Of a stretch of DNA of 64,000 nt, positions 23,990 through 33,284 are shown one piece after another; position 1 is the first letter of the stretch, and each line of letters opens with the position of its first letter. Source of the DNA: Obscuribacter phosphatis_A (GTDB lineage: Bacteria; Cyanobacteriota; Vampirovibrionia; Obscuribacterales; Obscuribacteraceae). The notes under the pieces are model-generated. The model saw nothing but the letters and a program-made list of their open reading frames with translations. It was not told where the DNA came from and ran no database searches. Both the position numbers and the translations under genes were made by a program. The stretch lies in NCBI GenBank assembly GCA_017303615.1, contig JAFLCK010000014.1, positions 62,001-126,000 on the forward strand, written 5' to 3'.

Positions 23990-25495
23990 GTGAAGATCAG
24001 ATCGCAGTTGAAGGTTGTCTCTATCGCCAACGCCCTCTTTGTTCTGATTTTGGGCGGCTCCGCTCTCTTTGGCGTGCTCAAACTTACTGAGGCTCACAAA
24101 AGTGTCTCGCATTCGCATAAAGTTTTGGCTGAGATCAATATGCTGCTTTTCAATCTTGCCGATACCACGGCAAACGAAAGAGCTTATCTCATTACCGAGC
24201 AGGAAAGCTATTTCCAGCGCTATAAATTTTCCATGGAAAAAACAGAGAAGTCTCTCGGTGATCTTCCCGCCTTGCTTACCGACAACCAAGAACAGTCGTC
24301 TCGCATCAAAGAAGTAGACCGGGTGATTATGGAGCGTCTCAAGTCTTTCGAAGTGACCACCGAACTCTATCGCAAGGGTGATAAAGAAGGGGCTCTCAAC
24401 CGTGTGCGCCTCGGCAAAGGGCAGCAGTACATGATGCAGATCAGCCGCATGATCGAAGAAGTGAAGCAGACCGAGCTCTCTTTGCTTGAGCATCGTCTAC
24501 AAGATCTCAGTCGCAACATCGAGTCGCTGGAGCGCACAATTATCTTTGGTACACTTTCGGCCATCGCCTGCGTCTCGCTCTTCAATGCCGCCCTTGGCCG
24601 CAATGTCGTTTCTTGGGTAGAGCTTTTGCGTCATGCCGCCGACAATATCGAAAGAGGACGCTTCGACACACGGGTGCCCACCGAAACCGCCGACGAATTT
24701 GCCGAGATAGCGGAAGCCTTCAATAGACTGGGCCAATCGCTCGAGGTGGCCTTGGATATTCAGCCTTCTGAGTTGGAGGATGCCCGCGATAGTCTCTCGC
24801 GTGTGGCTCAGACCGCCTACCATGTGGAAGAGTGGTCTCATACAGCTAGAGACAGCGCCCGCCTGGCTCAATCGGCTATCAATTCAGCTTTGACCGGGGC
24901 GGGTGAGATGTCTTTGACCGCCCCGGTTCTGATGAACCGCTCTATGTCATCTTATGAATCGGTGCGTCTAATCAACGACACATTGAGCGACTTGCAAGAA
25001 CGCTTTGCCGGTCTCACCGATGTCTCCAACGAACTCATGGTTTTGTGTTTGAATGCCGAGACTCAAGATCAAGAAACTCTCACCGCCGCTAGTATCAAGC
25101 TCTGGCAGTCGAAGCTGAAGGAAGTTTCGCTCAAACTGCGAGAAGAAAGCAATCAGTCTCATAGACTTTTACGCAAACTGGAATCGGAAGGCATTAGACT
25201 TTTAGGCGAAGAGCGCGACGAACATTCATCGGCTCAAAAAATCTCTTTGGCTGTAGAGCAACTTATGCTCAGTTTACGTAGCTGCGCCGAGTCAATCAAT
25301 TCGGCCCAAAATTCCATCAATAGCATGTCTGAACTAACCAGTAAGAACAGCACCACGGTCGCTCTGGGCCGAGGCAGTCTAGATAGGCTGTTCAACGATC
25401 TTGAACGGCGCAAAGCAAAGGTTAGGCCGGTCGAGGCTTTAGCCACCAGTGCCCTTGCCACCATAAGCGATGCCAAACCCGATGCTGCAAGCTGA
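23990..25495 (+). CDS. CHASE3-HAMP membrane receptor with helical output
   Basis: 501 residues. Helix 1 at about 8-28; a periplasmic four-helix CHASE3 sensor (about 38-175, with ANERAYLITEQESYFQRY, the usual ERxYL-T signature); helix 2 at about 183-203; HAMP (about 208-258: RHAADNIERGRFDTRVPT, EFAEIAEAFNRLGQSL); then about 240 residues of coiled coil. No His kinase, GGDEF or clear chemoreceptor hairpin is found, so it is either a very divergent methyl-accepting-type protein or one that signals through a partner. GTG start at 23990 with GGAG upstream. Confidence 0.78.
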   Translation: MKIRSQLKVVSIANALFVLILGGSALFGVLKLTEAHKSVSHSHKVLAEINMLLFNLADTTANERAYLITEQESYFQRYKFSMEKTEKSLGDLPALLTDNQEQSSRIKEVDRVIMERLKSFEVTTELYRKGDKEGALNRVRLGKGQQYMMQISRMIEEVKQTELSLLEHRLQDLSRNIESLERTIIFGTLSAIACVSLFNAALGRNVVSWVELLRHAADNIERGRFDTRVPTETADEFAEIAEAFNRLGQSLEVALDIQPSELEDARDSLSRVAQTAYHVEEWSHTARDSARLAQSAINSALTGAGEMSLTAPVLMNRSMSSYESVRLINDTLSDLQERFAGLTDVSNELMVLCLNAETQDQETLTAASIKLWQSKLKEVSLKLREESNQSHRLLRKLESEGIRLLGEERDEHSSAQKISLAVEQLMLSLRSCAESINSAQNSINSMSELTSKNSTTVALGRGSLDRLFNDLERRKAKVRPVEALATSALATISDAKPDAAS

Positions 25496-25501
25496 TTGTC
25501 T

Positions 25502-27046
25502 TTAGCTCTTTACTGCTTCTTCTAATCTCATAAATATTGGTCCGGTGTTGCGCACCTTTTGACCAACCGGAATCATATCGAAGAAACCATCCGGTCTATC
25601 TGAGTCGCCCAAGACTTCGATATTATCGTCATGTCCCAGCTGCCACCAGATATCGGAAGCCAATTTCGGTGTGAAGGGATAAATTTGAAAAGCCACTCTT
25701 CTGAGCATCTCCACCGAGGTGTAAAGCACTTCCGAGGCTTCTTTGACTTTGCCTTCTTTGAAGAGTGTCCAGGGTTTTTCGTCGTTTATGTATTTATTGG
25801 TTTGGTCTAGAATGGCCATAATAGCTTCCACTGCCTTGGCAAATTCCAGCTTTTCCATGCAGCTATCGAAGACCGCGTGCAAGGTATTGGCTTTCTCTCT
25901 CAAATCGTGCTCCGGCTTGGCATCTGGTATTTTGCCGTCCAGATTGTTTTCGATTAGTTTGAGGGTGCGGTTGAGCAGATTGCCGAGATTGTTTGCCAGT
26001 TCGGCATTTACTTTACGGACAAATTCGTGTCTGGAAAAATCGCCGTCTTGATCGAAAGAGGTGCCGCTCATGAGGAAGAAGCGCACGGCATCAGCTCCGA
26101 ATTCTTCCACCAATTTATTTGGATCGATGACATTGCCTAAGCTCTTACTTATTTTCTGTCCTTCCACCGTAATGAAACCGTGGGCATAAATCTGCTTGGG
26201 CAGCGGAATTCCTGCCGCCATCAAGAAGGCTATCCAGTAGATAGAGTGGAACTTGGTGATGTCTTTGCCGATGAGATGGAGGTCTGCCGGCCAGTACTTT
26301 TGGAAGTGCTCGCCGTCGGTGAGATAACCCGCCCCGGTGATGTAATTGGTGAGGGCATCCATCCAAACATAAATGACTTGGTCGTGATCGCCTGGAATAT
26401 CGATGCCCCAATTAAGCGATTTGCGCGAACGCGAGACTGAAAAATCGGTTAACTCTGGGTCGTTCAACTGATTCAAGACTTCTTTGCGGCGTCCTTCGGG
26501 GCGCACAGATTCTGGGTTTTCTTCCAGCCAAGTTTTGATTAGTGGTTTGTACTTTGAGAGTTTGAAGAAATAGTTTTCTTCGGCAATTTTGCGTGGCGGC
26601 TTTTTATGGTTGGGGCAGTTGCCGCTTTCGTCCAGATCGCGCTCTCTGAGAAAGTCTTCACAGCCTTCGCAATAGAGACCTTCGTAGGTGGACTTATAGA
26701 TGTCCCCCTGTTCTTTCAGTTTGGTAAAGAGGCTTTGCACCACTTTGGCATGACGCTCTTCGGTGGTTCTGATGAAATAGTCGAAGGACAAGCCCAGGTT
26801 GAGCCAAGATTTTTTGAAGGTCTCAGCGATTTCATCGCAAAAGGCTATAGGGGTTTTGCCCGCAGCCAGAGCCGATTTCTCTACTTTTGAACCATGCTCG
26901 TCGGTGCCGGTAAGAAAGAACACATCATAACCACGCATGCGATAGTAGCGAGCAATGACGTCGGCGGCGATTTTTTCATAGGCATGCCCGATGTGAGGGG
27001 CTGCGTTGACGTAGTCAATCGCCGTGGTGACATAGAACTTTTTCAT
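25502..27046 (-). CDS. metG: Methionyl-tRNA synthetase
   Basis: Charges tRNA-Met. Class I synthetase, 514 residues: HIGH motif in AAPHIGHAYEKIAAD, a single zinc knuckle (CEGCEDF ... CPNH), the WMDALTNYITG methionine-binding segment and KISKSLGN as the KMSKS loop. Ends after the anticodon-binding helical domain, without the C-terminal EMAP/Trbp111 extension of longer forms. ATG at 27046. Divergent from coaBC by 219 bases, in which I see no further gene. Confidence 0.97.
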   Translation of the reverse strand: MKKFYVTTAIDYVNAAPHIGHAYEKIAADVIARYYRMRGYDVFFLTGTDEHGSKVEKSALAAGKTPIAFCDEIAETFKKSWLNLGLSFDYFIRTTEERHAKVVQSLFTKLKEQGDIYKSTYEGLYCEGCEDFLRERDLDESGNCPNHKKPPRKIAEENYFFKLSKYKPLIKTWLEENPESVRPEGRRKEVLNQLNDPELTDFSVSRSRKSLNWGIDIPGDHDQVIYVWMDALTNYITGAGYLTDGEHFQKYWPADLHLIGKDITKFHSIYWIAFLMAAGIPLPKQIYAHGFITVEGQKISKSLGNVIDPNKLVEEFGADAVRFFLMSGTSFDQDGDFSRHEFVRKVNAELANNLGNLLNRTLKLIENNLDGKIPDAKPEHDLREKANTLHAVFDSCMEKLEFAKAVEAIMAILDQTNKYINDEKPWTLFKEGKVKEASEVLYTSVEMLRRVAFQIYPFTPKLASDIWWQLGHDDNIEVLGDSDRPDGFFDMIPVGQKVRNTGPIFMRLEEAVKS

Positions 27047-27265
27047 GGATGACGTGTAACCTATTAAGCACTACAATAACTATGCCGAACCATAATAATA
27101 CATATCTGGTGTCCGGAAGACGCTGGTGTTTAAAGGGCGGCGGCTGTCAAGCGATGGTGCTGGTTTAGAACGGTCAAAAGCAAGCAAGTAGGCTAAGTAA
27201 GAGCTGGGGCTTGGGCCGGGGCGTCAAACTAATAGAAAATTTGAGGGCAAGCGAGGTTTGCAAGT

Positions 27266-28531
27266 ATGAAGAAGGGCAGCAAAAAAAGGGCAAGCAATAT
27301 TGAATCGTTTAGCCCACTTGAAAACAAAACTATTTTGCTTGGCATCACCGGTGGTATAGCCGCCTACAAAGCTTGCGACATCGCTTCACTTTTGCGCCGC
27401 TCCGGCGCCGATGTGCACGCCGTTCTCACCCCCAATGCCAAAGAGTTCATCACGCCGCTCTCGCTCACCACGATCACCCGCAACCAAGCCCATTGCGAAC
27501 AGTATGGGCCGACTGTCAATTGGCGCCCCGAGCACATCGATCTGGCTAAAAAATGCGACCTCATCTTGATAGCTCCCGCCACTGCCGATATCATCGCCAA
27601 ACTCGCCAATGGCATTTGCGACGATCTTCTCACCACCATGGTTTTAGCCTCGCAGGCCAAGGTCATGTTGGCTCCGGCTATGAATCCGGTCATGCTGGCG
27701 CATCCGGCTACACAACACAATCTTTCCATTCTAGAAAATCGCTACCGCTACGACATAATTTCTCCTGAATTTGGCGAAGTGGCTTGCGGCGATGTCGGTC
27801 TCGGCAAGATGGCGGCGGTAGAGTCTATCATCGCTGCTGTGGCAGCGCGCCTCCTTGCCAATCAGACACTTTCCACCAAACGAGTTTTGGTCACAGCCGG
27901 GGGCACGCGCGAACCCATCGATCCGGTGCGCTTCATCGGCAACCGCTCTTCGGGCAAGATGGGCATAGCTATGGCTGATGCTGCTTTTGCTCGCGGTGCC
28001 GATGTTACCTTGATTTCAACAGTAGATGTTGAAAGAGCTTATCCTGTGGTGGTTGTGGAGACCGCTCAAGAGATGCAAGATGCTGTCGAATCTGAATTCG
28101 ACGGTTGTGATGCTCTAGTTATGACCGCAGCTGTGGCTGATTTCAGACCTCTAGCTGTCTCTAGTCAGAAAATCAAGAAGACCGAATCGGAAGACCTGGT
28201 TTTGGAGCTCACTAAGAACCCTGACATTATCGACCTGCTTGGCCGCGTCAAGCGCAAAGACCAAGTTATTGTCGGCTTTGCCGCCGAATCTGAAGCCTTG
28301 CTCTCTAATGCCGCTCAGAAGCTGAAACGCAAGAATCTCGACATGATTATCGGCAACGATATTTCAGTTCCTGATATCGGCTTTGGATCAGATGACAACG
28401 CCGTTGTCATACTTTCCGCCGAAGGCACCCGCGAAAGTCTGCCGCGCATGCCGAAGCGGGCTATCGCTGACCACATCTGCGATTTGCTGGCTGACCGTTT
28501 TCAGGTGATTGAGAAAGAATACGTAGGTTAG
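27266..28531 (+). CDS. coaBC: Bifunctional phosphopantothenoylcysteine decarboxylase/synthetase
   Basis: Two steps of coenzyme A synthesis in one protein: CoaB joins cysteine to phosphopantothenate, CoaC decarboxylates the product. The N-terminal flavoprotein half has LLGITGGIAAYKACDIASLLRR, the catalytic-His region (NWRPEHIDLAK), the ANGICDDLL stretch and PAMNPVML; the C-terminal half has TAGGTREPIDPVRFIGNRSSGK and AVADFRP. 421 residues with a basic 12-residue leader. ATG at 27266. Confidence 0.96.
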   Translation: MKKGSKKRASNIESFSPLENKTILLGITGGIAAYKACDIASLLRRSGADVHAVLTPNAKEFITPLSLTTITRNQAHCEQYGPTVNWRPEHIDLAKKCDLILIAPATADIIAKLANGICDDLLTTMVLASQAKVMLAPAMNPVMLAHPATQHNLSILENRYRYDIISPEFGEVACGDVGLGKMAAVESIIAAVAARLLANQTLSTKRVLVTAGGTREPIDPVRFIGNRSSGKMGIAMADAAFARGADVTLISTVDVERAYPVVVVETAQEMQDAVESEFDGCDALVMTAAVADFRPLAVSSQKIKKTESEDLVLELTKNPDIIDLLGRVKRKDQVIVGFAAESEALLSNAAQKLKRKNLDMIIGNDISVPDIGFGSDDNAVVILSAEGTRESLPRMPKRAIADHICDLLADRFQVIEKEYVG

Positions 28532-28602
28532 GCTTCTTATTTGGGTCTAGCCCTTAGTTTGGTGCTATACTGCAGTGTCCACATCGTGTCGGAGATTTGT
28601 TC

Positions 28603-28980
28603 ATGGGCAGAGCCGAGAACTATAGCGTTGAAATTTCTTCCGCCGAGTCAGAGCGGAATCCCGGTTGGGGCGCCTGGTTGGCTGGATTACTTATCGGAGC
28701 AGCCGGCGGTGCAGCCATCGCCTTGTTGACCGCTCCTAAATCTGGCAATGAGCTGCGCGGCAATCTAGAGAGGACCGCCAGGCACGTGCCGGACCGTCTT
28801 GGAGAAGTCGTGGATGATTCCCTCGATCTTTACGCTTCTTTCCTCAATTATTGCCAGCTCACTCTCGAGGAGCAAACACTGCGTTTCAAGCGTGCTGTGG
28901 CTGCCGGTAAGTTAGCTGCCGCCAAGAAGAGAGAAGAAATCGAACTGGGCGGCGGTCAGATGCCTTTCCAGCATCGCTAG
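28603..28980 (+). CDS. YtxH-like small membrane protein
   Basis: 125 residues. One glycine-rich membrane segment, WLAGLLIGAAGGAAIALLTA, followed at once by PKSGNELRGNL: this is the YtxH family signature (small-residue helix then APxSGxELR), found in stress-linked general proteins. The rest is helical and charged. ATG at 28603 has GGAG at 28591; the in-frame TTG at 28597 is too close to it. First of three similar small genes; a family-level function is not known. Confidence 0.78.
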   Translation: MGRAENYSVEISSAESERNPGWGAWLAGLLIGAAGGAAIALLTAPKSGNELRGNLERTARHVPDRLGEVVDDSLDLYASFLNYCQLTLEEQTLRFKRAVAAGKLAAAKKREEIELGGGQMPFQHR

Positions 28981-28996
28981 AAACGAGGAGTTTTAC

Positions 28997-29428
28997 GTGG
29001 AGCAAATTTCCGGAAGCCTGAACATACTGGTGGCGGTGGCTTTGATCTTTTTGGCTGTCTCACTGATGCTAATCAGCCTGCCCCTTATGTCTATGGTTAA
29101 ACAGTCAGAGCGCACGCTTTCCGCCCTCGAAAGACTTCTTGGAACGGTGGACAAAGAGCTTGGACCCACCCTCAAACAAGTCGACACCCTCTTGGGTGCG
29201 GTAATCGAGCTGAAAGGTAGAGCTGAACGCTCTATCGGCGATGTGGGCAGCAAGGTCGGTGATGTTAAGGGCGGCATTACAAAGGCTGCCGATGAGGCTA
29301 AGAAAAACTCATCAGTATTTGGTGCCGGTTTTATGGCAGGTATAAGAGCCTATCTGGAGCCAAAGGGTAACAAGGAAGAAAAAGAGCGCATTCGGGAAGC
29401 GAGATCGCTTTCTGAAGTGGGCAAGTAA
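28997..29428 (+). CDS. DUF948-like membrane protein with helical tail
   Basis: 143 residues. One N-terminal helix (about 8-31, LNILVAVALIFLAVSLMLISLPLMSMV) and a long amphipathic tail with SERTLSALERLLGTVDKELGPTLKQVDTLLGAVIELK, the layout of DUF948 proteins that often accompany YtxH genes. GTG start at 28997 with GAGG upstream, 16 bases after the first YtxH gene. Likely part of one membrane-associated unit with its neighbours. Confidence 0.68.
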   Translation: MEQISGSLNILVAVALIFLAVSLMLISLPLMSMVKQSERTLSALERLLGTVDKELGPTLKQVDTLLGAVIELKGRAERSIGDVGSKVGDVKGGITKAADEAKKNSSVFGAGFMAGIRAYLEPKGNKEEKERIREARSLSEVGK

Positions 29429-29481
29429 AAGAGTGAAAGCTCTAAGCAAACTTAACTAGATTGTGAGGTAAAACACAGATC

Positions 29482-29814
29482 ATGAGCAGATTTTGGGAAG
29501 GTCTCGTAGTAGGCGGCGCTGTTGGTTACATAATCGGTCTCTTGTCGGCTCCCAAGTCGGGCGCCGAATTGCGTCGTCAGATTGCTGACGGTTCTGAAGA
29601 CCTCTACAAGCAAGCGTCTGACTCTCTTTGCGAAATCAAAGAGAAAACCGGTACAACAATTACCGACTTGCAAAGCAGAAGCAATGAAGTTTTGAAGAAA
29701 GCCAGCGACTCTGTAGCCGGCACCAAAGATCAGATTGCCCAGAAGTTGCAAGAACTGGCAGGACAATCGAAAGTCATGGTGGATGACGTAGAAAGCGCCA
29801 CATCGGGAGGCTAG
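29482..29814 (+). CDS. YtxH-like small membrane protein, second copy
   Basis: 110 residues: EGLVVGGAVGYIIGLLSAPKSGAELRRQIADG is a clear YtxH signature, then a predicted coiled coil (SRSNEVLKKASDSVAGTKDQ and on). ATG at 29482. It shares the APKSGxELR motif with the gene at 28603 but is otherwise diverged, so this is an old duplication. Confidence 0.82.
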   Translation: MSRFWEGLVVGGAVGYIIGLLSAPKSGAELRRQIADGSEDLYKQASDSLCEIKEKTGTTITDLQSRSNEVLKKASDSVAGTKDQIAQKLQELAGQSKVMVDDVESATSGG

Positions 29815-29834
29815 GGCTATTTTGCCCGAGTCGA

Positions 29835-30635
29835 ATGAGCGGTCGTGATAAGCAAGAATCTTCGCGCAAGAAAAACAGCGAGATTTCTTGCAGCCAATCT
29901 GAAAAGCAGCCAGAAAAGCAGCCAGAAAAGTTTCGTCTCAACCGAGCTGTCGCTCTCACTGGTCTAGCCAGCAGGCGCAAAGCTGACGAACTCATTGCCC
30001 AGGGGCAAGTGAAGGTGAATGGAGTGGTCGTGAAAGATTTTTCTTTCATGGTTTCTCTTCAAGACAAAATTGAAGTGGGACGCGACAACGCCCCACTTCT
30101 TTCTTTTGAATACATCGCCCTAAACAAGCCAAAAGGCATTGTCTCTACCTGCGAAGACGAACGCGGGCGCAAATGTCTCATCGACCTTTTGCCTGAAGAA
30201 CTGAAGCATCTCAAGCCGGTGGGGCGCTTGGACCGCGATTCGGAAGGTTTGATTCTTTTGACTAATGACGGCGAATTCACCAAAATTCTCACTCATCCAT
30301 CCCATGACATTCCTAAAATTTACCGAGTGACTGTCAAGGGGAAGCTGGAGCAATCTCATTTGCGTCAGCTCGCCTCTGGTGTTAAGTTGTCGGATGGTAT
30401 GACTAGAGCGGCTAAGGTTCGCAAAATTTCTGCAAATTATGACTCGACAACTTTTGAAATTGCCATCAAAGAGGGGCGAAATCGGCAAATCAGGCGCATG
30501 TGCGCTACACTCGGCTATGATGTAACTCGTTTAGTCAGGGTTGCCATAGGTGGGTTACAATTGAGTCAGTTGCCGTCTGGAAAATGGCGTCGGCTCACCG
30601 ATAGAGAGATATCGCAAGAGATATTCGATAGATAG
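29835..30635 (+). CDS. RsuA/RluB-family pseudouridine synthase
   Basis: Isomerises a uridine of rRNA. After a short polar leader, an S4 RNA-binding domain (RLNRAVALTGLASRRKADELI, GQVKVNGVVV) precedes the catalytic domain with the Asp loop GRLDRDSEGLILLTNDGE, and the family ending EGRNRQIRRMCATLGYDV. 266 residues; RluB-like (23S U2605) is the likeliest assignment but RsuA/RluE/RluF cannot be excluded. The leader holds a 12-bp direct repeat (QPEKQPEK). Overlaps neither neighbour; 20 bases after the YtxH gene. Confidence 0.92.
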   Translation: MSGRDKQESSRKKNSEISCSQSEKQPEKQPEKFRLNRAVALTGLASRRKADELIAQGQVKVNGVVVKDFSFMVSLQDKIEVGRDNAPLLSFEYIALNKPKGIVSTCEDERGRKCLIDLLPEELKHLKPVGRLDRDSEGLILLTNDGEFTKILTHPSHDIPKIYRVTVKGKLEQSHLRQLASGVKLSDGMTRAAKVRKISANYDSTTFEIAIKEGRNRQIRRMCATLGYDVTRLVRVAIGGLQLSQLPSGKWRRLTDREISQEIFDR

Positions 30636-30714
30636 CCTGTTTCGCATCAGCAAATTTTAGGCAAGCAAGCATAATAGACACCAAAACAAAACAAATTCAG
30701 GTTGGGGAATAGCG

Positions 30715-31812
30715 GTGACTGCCACAATGTCGTTAGAACAAGTAGGACAAAAACTAAAATCGGCAAGGGAAGCCCAGAATCTGACCCTCGGTCAGGTTTA
30801 TGACCGTATCCGTATTTCCACTTCAAATCTCGAAGCAATCGAAGAAGGACGACTGGAAGATCTGCCCGAACCGGTGTACGTAGCTGGTTTTATCAAACGT
30901 TACGGCGACATGCTTGGTCTATCTGGCCAGACCTTGGTGGAAGAATACAAAAGAACCATGACCGGTGAGAATGGCAAGGGTAATGGACTTTTCGGCATAG
31001 TCAAGAACAGTCAGCCGATAGCCGCTCCCACAGTTAGTTATGTCGCACCGCCGCGTCTTGTTTCCGACGCTCCTAGTTTCACCAAAACATTTTTCTATCC
31101 CAGTCTGCTTTTGGTAGCCGTTGTAGCCAGCGTCAGCGGACTGCTTTGGTGGCAACAACAGCAACTGGCTCAACAGCAAGATCCTTCAGTTCTGGCTCTG
31201 CGTGATTCGACCTCGCGTTTCAATGCCGCCGGCATGCAGGTTGCAGCCGGCACAAGCCAGATGCCCACCGCGCAAGTTCCGAGTGTTTTGCCGGCCAGCA
31301 CAGGCAAGATCACACTCGCCGCAAGCCAATATGTTTGGGTCGAAGTCAAGTCAATGGCTACTGGTGCCCCCTTGTTCACCGGCTATCTTGAAGCCGGAGA
31401 CAAGCGTGACTTTCAGGACCCGCAAGGGTTGACAGTGCGAGCCGGTAACGGTGGTTCTTTGTCGGTTACCGATTTCACCGGCAAGACAGAGGTTATGGGC
31501 GCTCCCGGCAAGGTCAAGGAAATCACCTACACACCTCCGGCTCAGACTCAGCCTGGTGCGGCCGCGCAAGTGGCCGATCAGAGCAGCGGTGCCTCAAGTG
31601 CAAGCACTGGAGCCGTCAAGCCTGTAACAAATGTAAAGAGGCCGATTTCATACAAGCGCTCGGTCTCGGATGCCGCTGGCACGGGCGAAAGACGCCCTCG
31701 GCGGCTTGATGATGGCGGCACCAGAGACATACCGGGCATATCGTCCGGAGGCGGGATTAGATCAATCGAAACCCCTTACCGTTACAATGATGGTCGTCTT
31801 GATAACGAATAG
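30715..31812 (+). CDS. RodZ-like helix-turn-helix membrane protein
   Basis: 365 residues. The N-terminal HTH_25 domain (about 5-75: VGQKLKSAREAQNLTLGQVY, EAIEEGRLEDLPEPVYVAGF, KRYGDMLGL) is that of RodZ, which binds MreB. One helix (about 123-143), then a periplasmic DUF4115-like beta domain (about 200-270, with VWVEVKSMATGAPLFTGYLEAGD) and a Ser/Gly/Arg-rich C-terminus. It would couple the MreB machinery at 16-20 kb to the periplasm. GTG at 30715 or ATG at 30727 may be the start. Confidence 0.83.
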   Translation: MTATMSLEQVGQKLKSAREAQNLTLGQVYDRIRISTSNLEAIEEGRLEDLPEPVYVAGFIKRYGDMLGLSGQTLVEEYKRTMTGENGKGNGLFGIVKNSQPIAAPTVSYVAPPRLVSDAPSFTKTFFYPSLLLVAVVASVSGLLWWQQQQLAQQQDPSVLALRDSTSRFNAAGMQVAAGTSQMPTAQVPSVLPASTGKITLAASQYVWVEVKSMATGAPLFTGYLEAGDKRDFQDPQGLTVRAGNGGSLSVTDFTGKTEVMGAPGKVKEITYTPPAQTQPGAAAQVADQSSGASSASTGAVKPVTNVKRPISYKRSVSDAAGTGERRPRRLDDGGTRDIPGISSGGGIRSIETPYRYNDGRLDNE

Positions 31813-31850
31813 GTCGGTTATCTAGCTTTCGATTCGGTGAGGAAAATCTG

Positions 31851-33227
31851 ATGCGCAACCCCAAGATCGGGGTGGTTTCACTTGGCTGTCCAAAGAATGC
31901 CACTGACACCGAGGTTATGCTCGGTTTATTGAATAAAGCTGGTTTTGAAGTCACTTTTGACAACGACGAAGCACAGATGTGCCTAGTGAATACCTGTTCT
32001 TTTATCGGCGATGCCCGCAAAGAATCAGTGCGCACCTTGGTGGAACTGGCAGATCAAGGTAAAGAGCTGATTATCGCCGGTTGTCTGGCGCAGCATTTTA
32101 AAGAAGAACTCCTCGAAGAAATTCCTGAAGCTCGCGCTCTGGTCGGAACCGGTGACATCACCAAGATTGTCGATGTAATCAAATCAATTGCCCAGGACTC
32201 ATCGCTTCGCGTGGTCGAAGTATCCGATGTACCAAATAACTATGACGATGAAGTCTTGCCTCGCATGGCTACTGGAGTCGGCGCTTCTGCTTATCTCAAG
32301 ATAGCCGAAGGCTGCGACCATAGCTGCTCCTTCTGCATCATTCCGCAATTGCGCGGTAAGTTCCGCTCCCGCACTATCGAGTCTTTAGTTAAAGAAGCAC
32401 GCATGCTGGTCGTGGGCGGTGTGAAAGAAATCATTCTTGTCTCACAAGACTCCAGTTATTACGGGCTAGATATCTATAACCGTATGGCCCTGCCTGAGCT
32501 TTTGGAAGCCCTGCATGAGATAGAAGAACTAGACTGGATCAGGGTGATGTATTGTTACCCGACCGAAACCAATAAGGCCTTGCTCACCACCATGGCTCGT
32601 CTGCCCAAGGTGGTCAAGTATGTCGATATTCCGCTGCAGCATTCACACCCTGATGTTTTGGCCGCTATGGCTCGACCTAAGCATCCAGAAAAGGTCATGG
32701 ACCTAATTCGCGAAAACCTGCCCGGGGTCAAAATTCGCTCTACCTTTATAGTGGGCTTCCCGGGTGAAACAGAAGAACATTTTGAGCATCTCTATAATTT
32801 TATAGACCGATATCGGTTCGATAGATTGGGTGTTTTCACTTACAGCCGTCAGATGGAAGTACCTAGCGGCCACATGGAAGACCAGATACCCGAGAAAGTC
32901 AAGAAGAACCGTCAGAAGCGCATAATGCAGTTGCAGCATGGCATTTCGCTATCCCTCAATGAAGCCATGGTGGGCAGTCGCATACCGGTCTTGGTGGAAA
33001 GCTATGACGAGTCTAAAAAGCTCTATATCGGCCGCTCGCAATGGGATGCCCCTGGCATAGACAACCAGGTCTACATTAGAGAGAGCGACGAGACTGTCTA
33101 TATGGCTGAGGTCAATAATGTCTTGGTGGAAAGTGCCAAGCCCTATGATCTTTATGGCGTTGCTTGTGGCGAAGACAGTCTTTCAGAGCTGGTTTCAGTC
33201 GTTTCGACAAAAAATAAGAAGGCTTAA
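31851..33227 (+). CDS. rimO: Ribosomal protein S12 methylthiotransferase RimO
   Basis: Radical-SAM enzyme that adds a methylthio group to the conserved Asp of S12. The N-terminal UPF0004 domain holds Cys13 (SLGCPKNATDTE, the GCPKN form that separates RimO from MiaB), Cys49 and Cys78 for one cluster; the radical-SAM triad is Cys155, Cys159, Cys162 (EGCDHSCSFCIIP). A TRAM domain ends the 458 residues. ATG at 31851. An ACCGATATCGGT palindrome lies inside the gene at 32806. Confidence 0.96.
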   Translation: MRNPKIGVVSLGCPKNATDTEVMLGLLNKAGFEVTFDNDEAQMCLVNTCSFIGDARKESVRTLVELADQGKELIIAGCLAQHFKEELLEEIPEARALVGTGDITKIVDVIKSIAQDSSLRVVEVSDVPNNYDDEVLPRMATGVGASAYLKIAEGCDHSCSFCIIPQLRGKFRSRTIESLVKEARMLVVGGVKEIILVSQDSSYYGLDIYNRMALPELLEALHEIEELDWIRVMYCYPTETNKALLTTMARLPKVVKYVDIPLQHSHPDVLAAMARPKHPEKVMDLIRENLPGVKIRSTFIVGFPGETEEHFEHLYNFIDRYRFDRLGVFTYSRQMEVPSGHMEDQIPEKVKKNRQKRIMQLQHGISLSLNEAMVGSRIPVLVESYDESKKLYIGRSQWDAPGIDNQVYIRESDETVYMAEVNNVLVESAKPYDLYGVACGEDSLSELVSVVSTKNKKA

Positions 33228-33284
33228 AGCTTTCCGTGCTATATTGTCAACAGGGAGTGTCCGCACTTTCTCGAGGCAAAAGAT

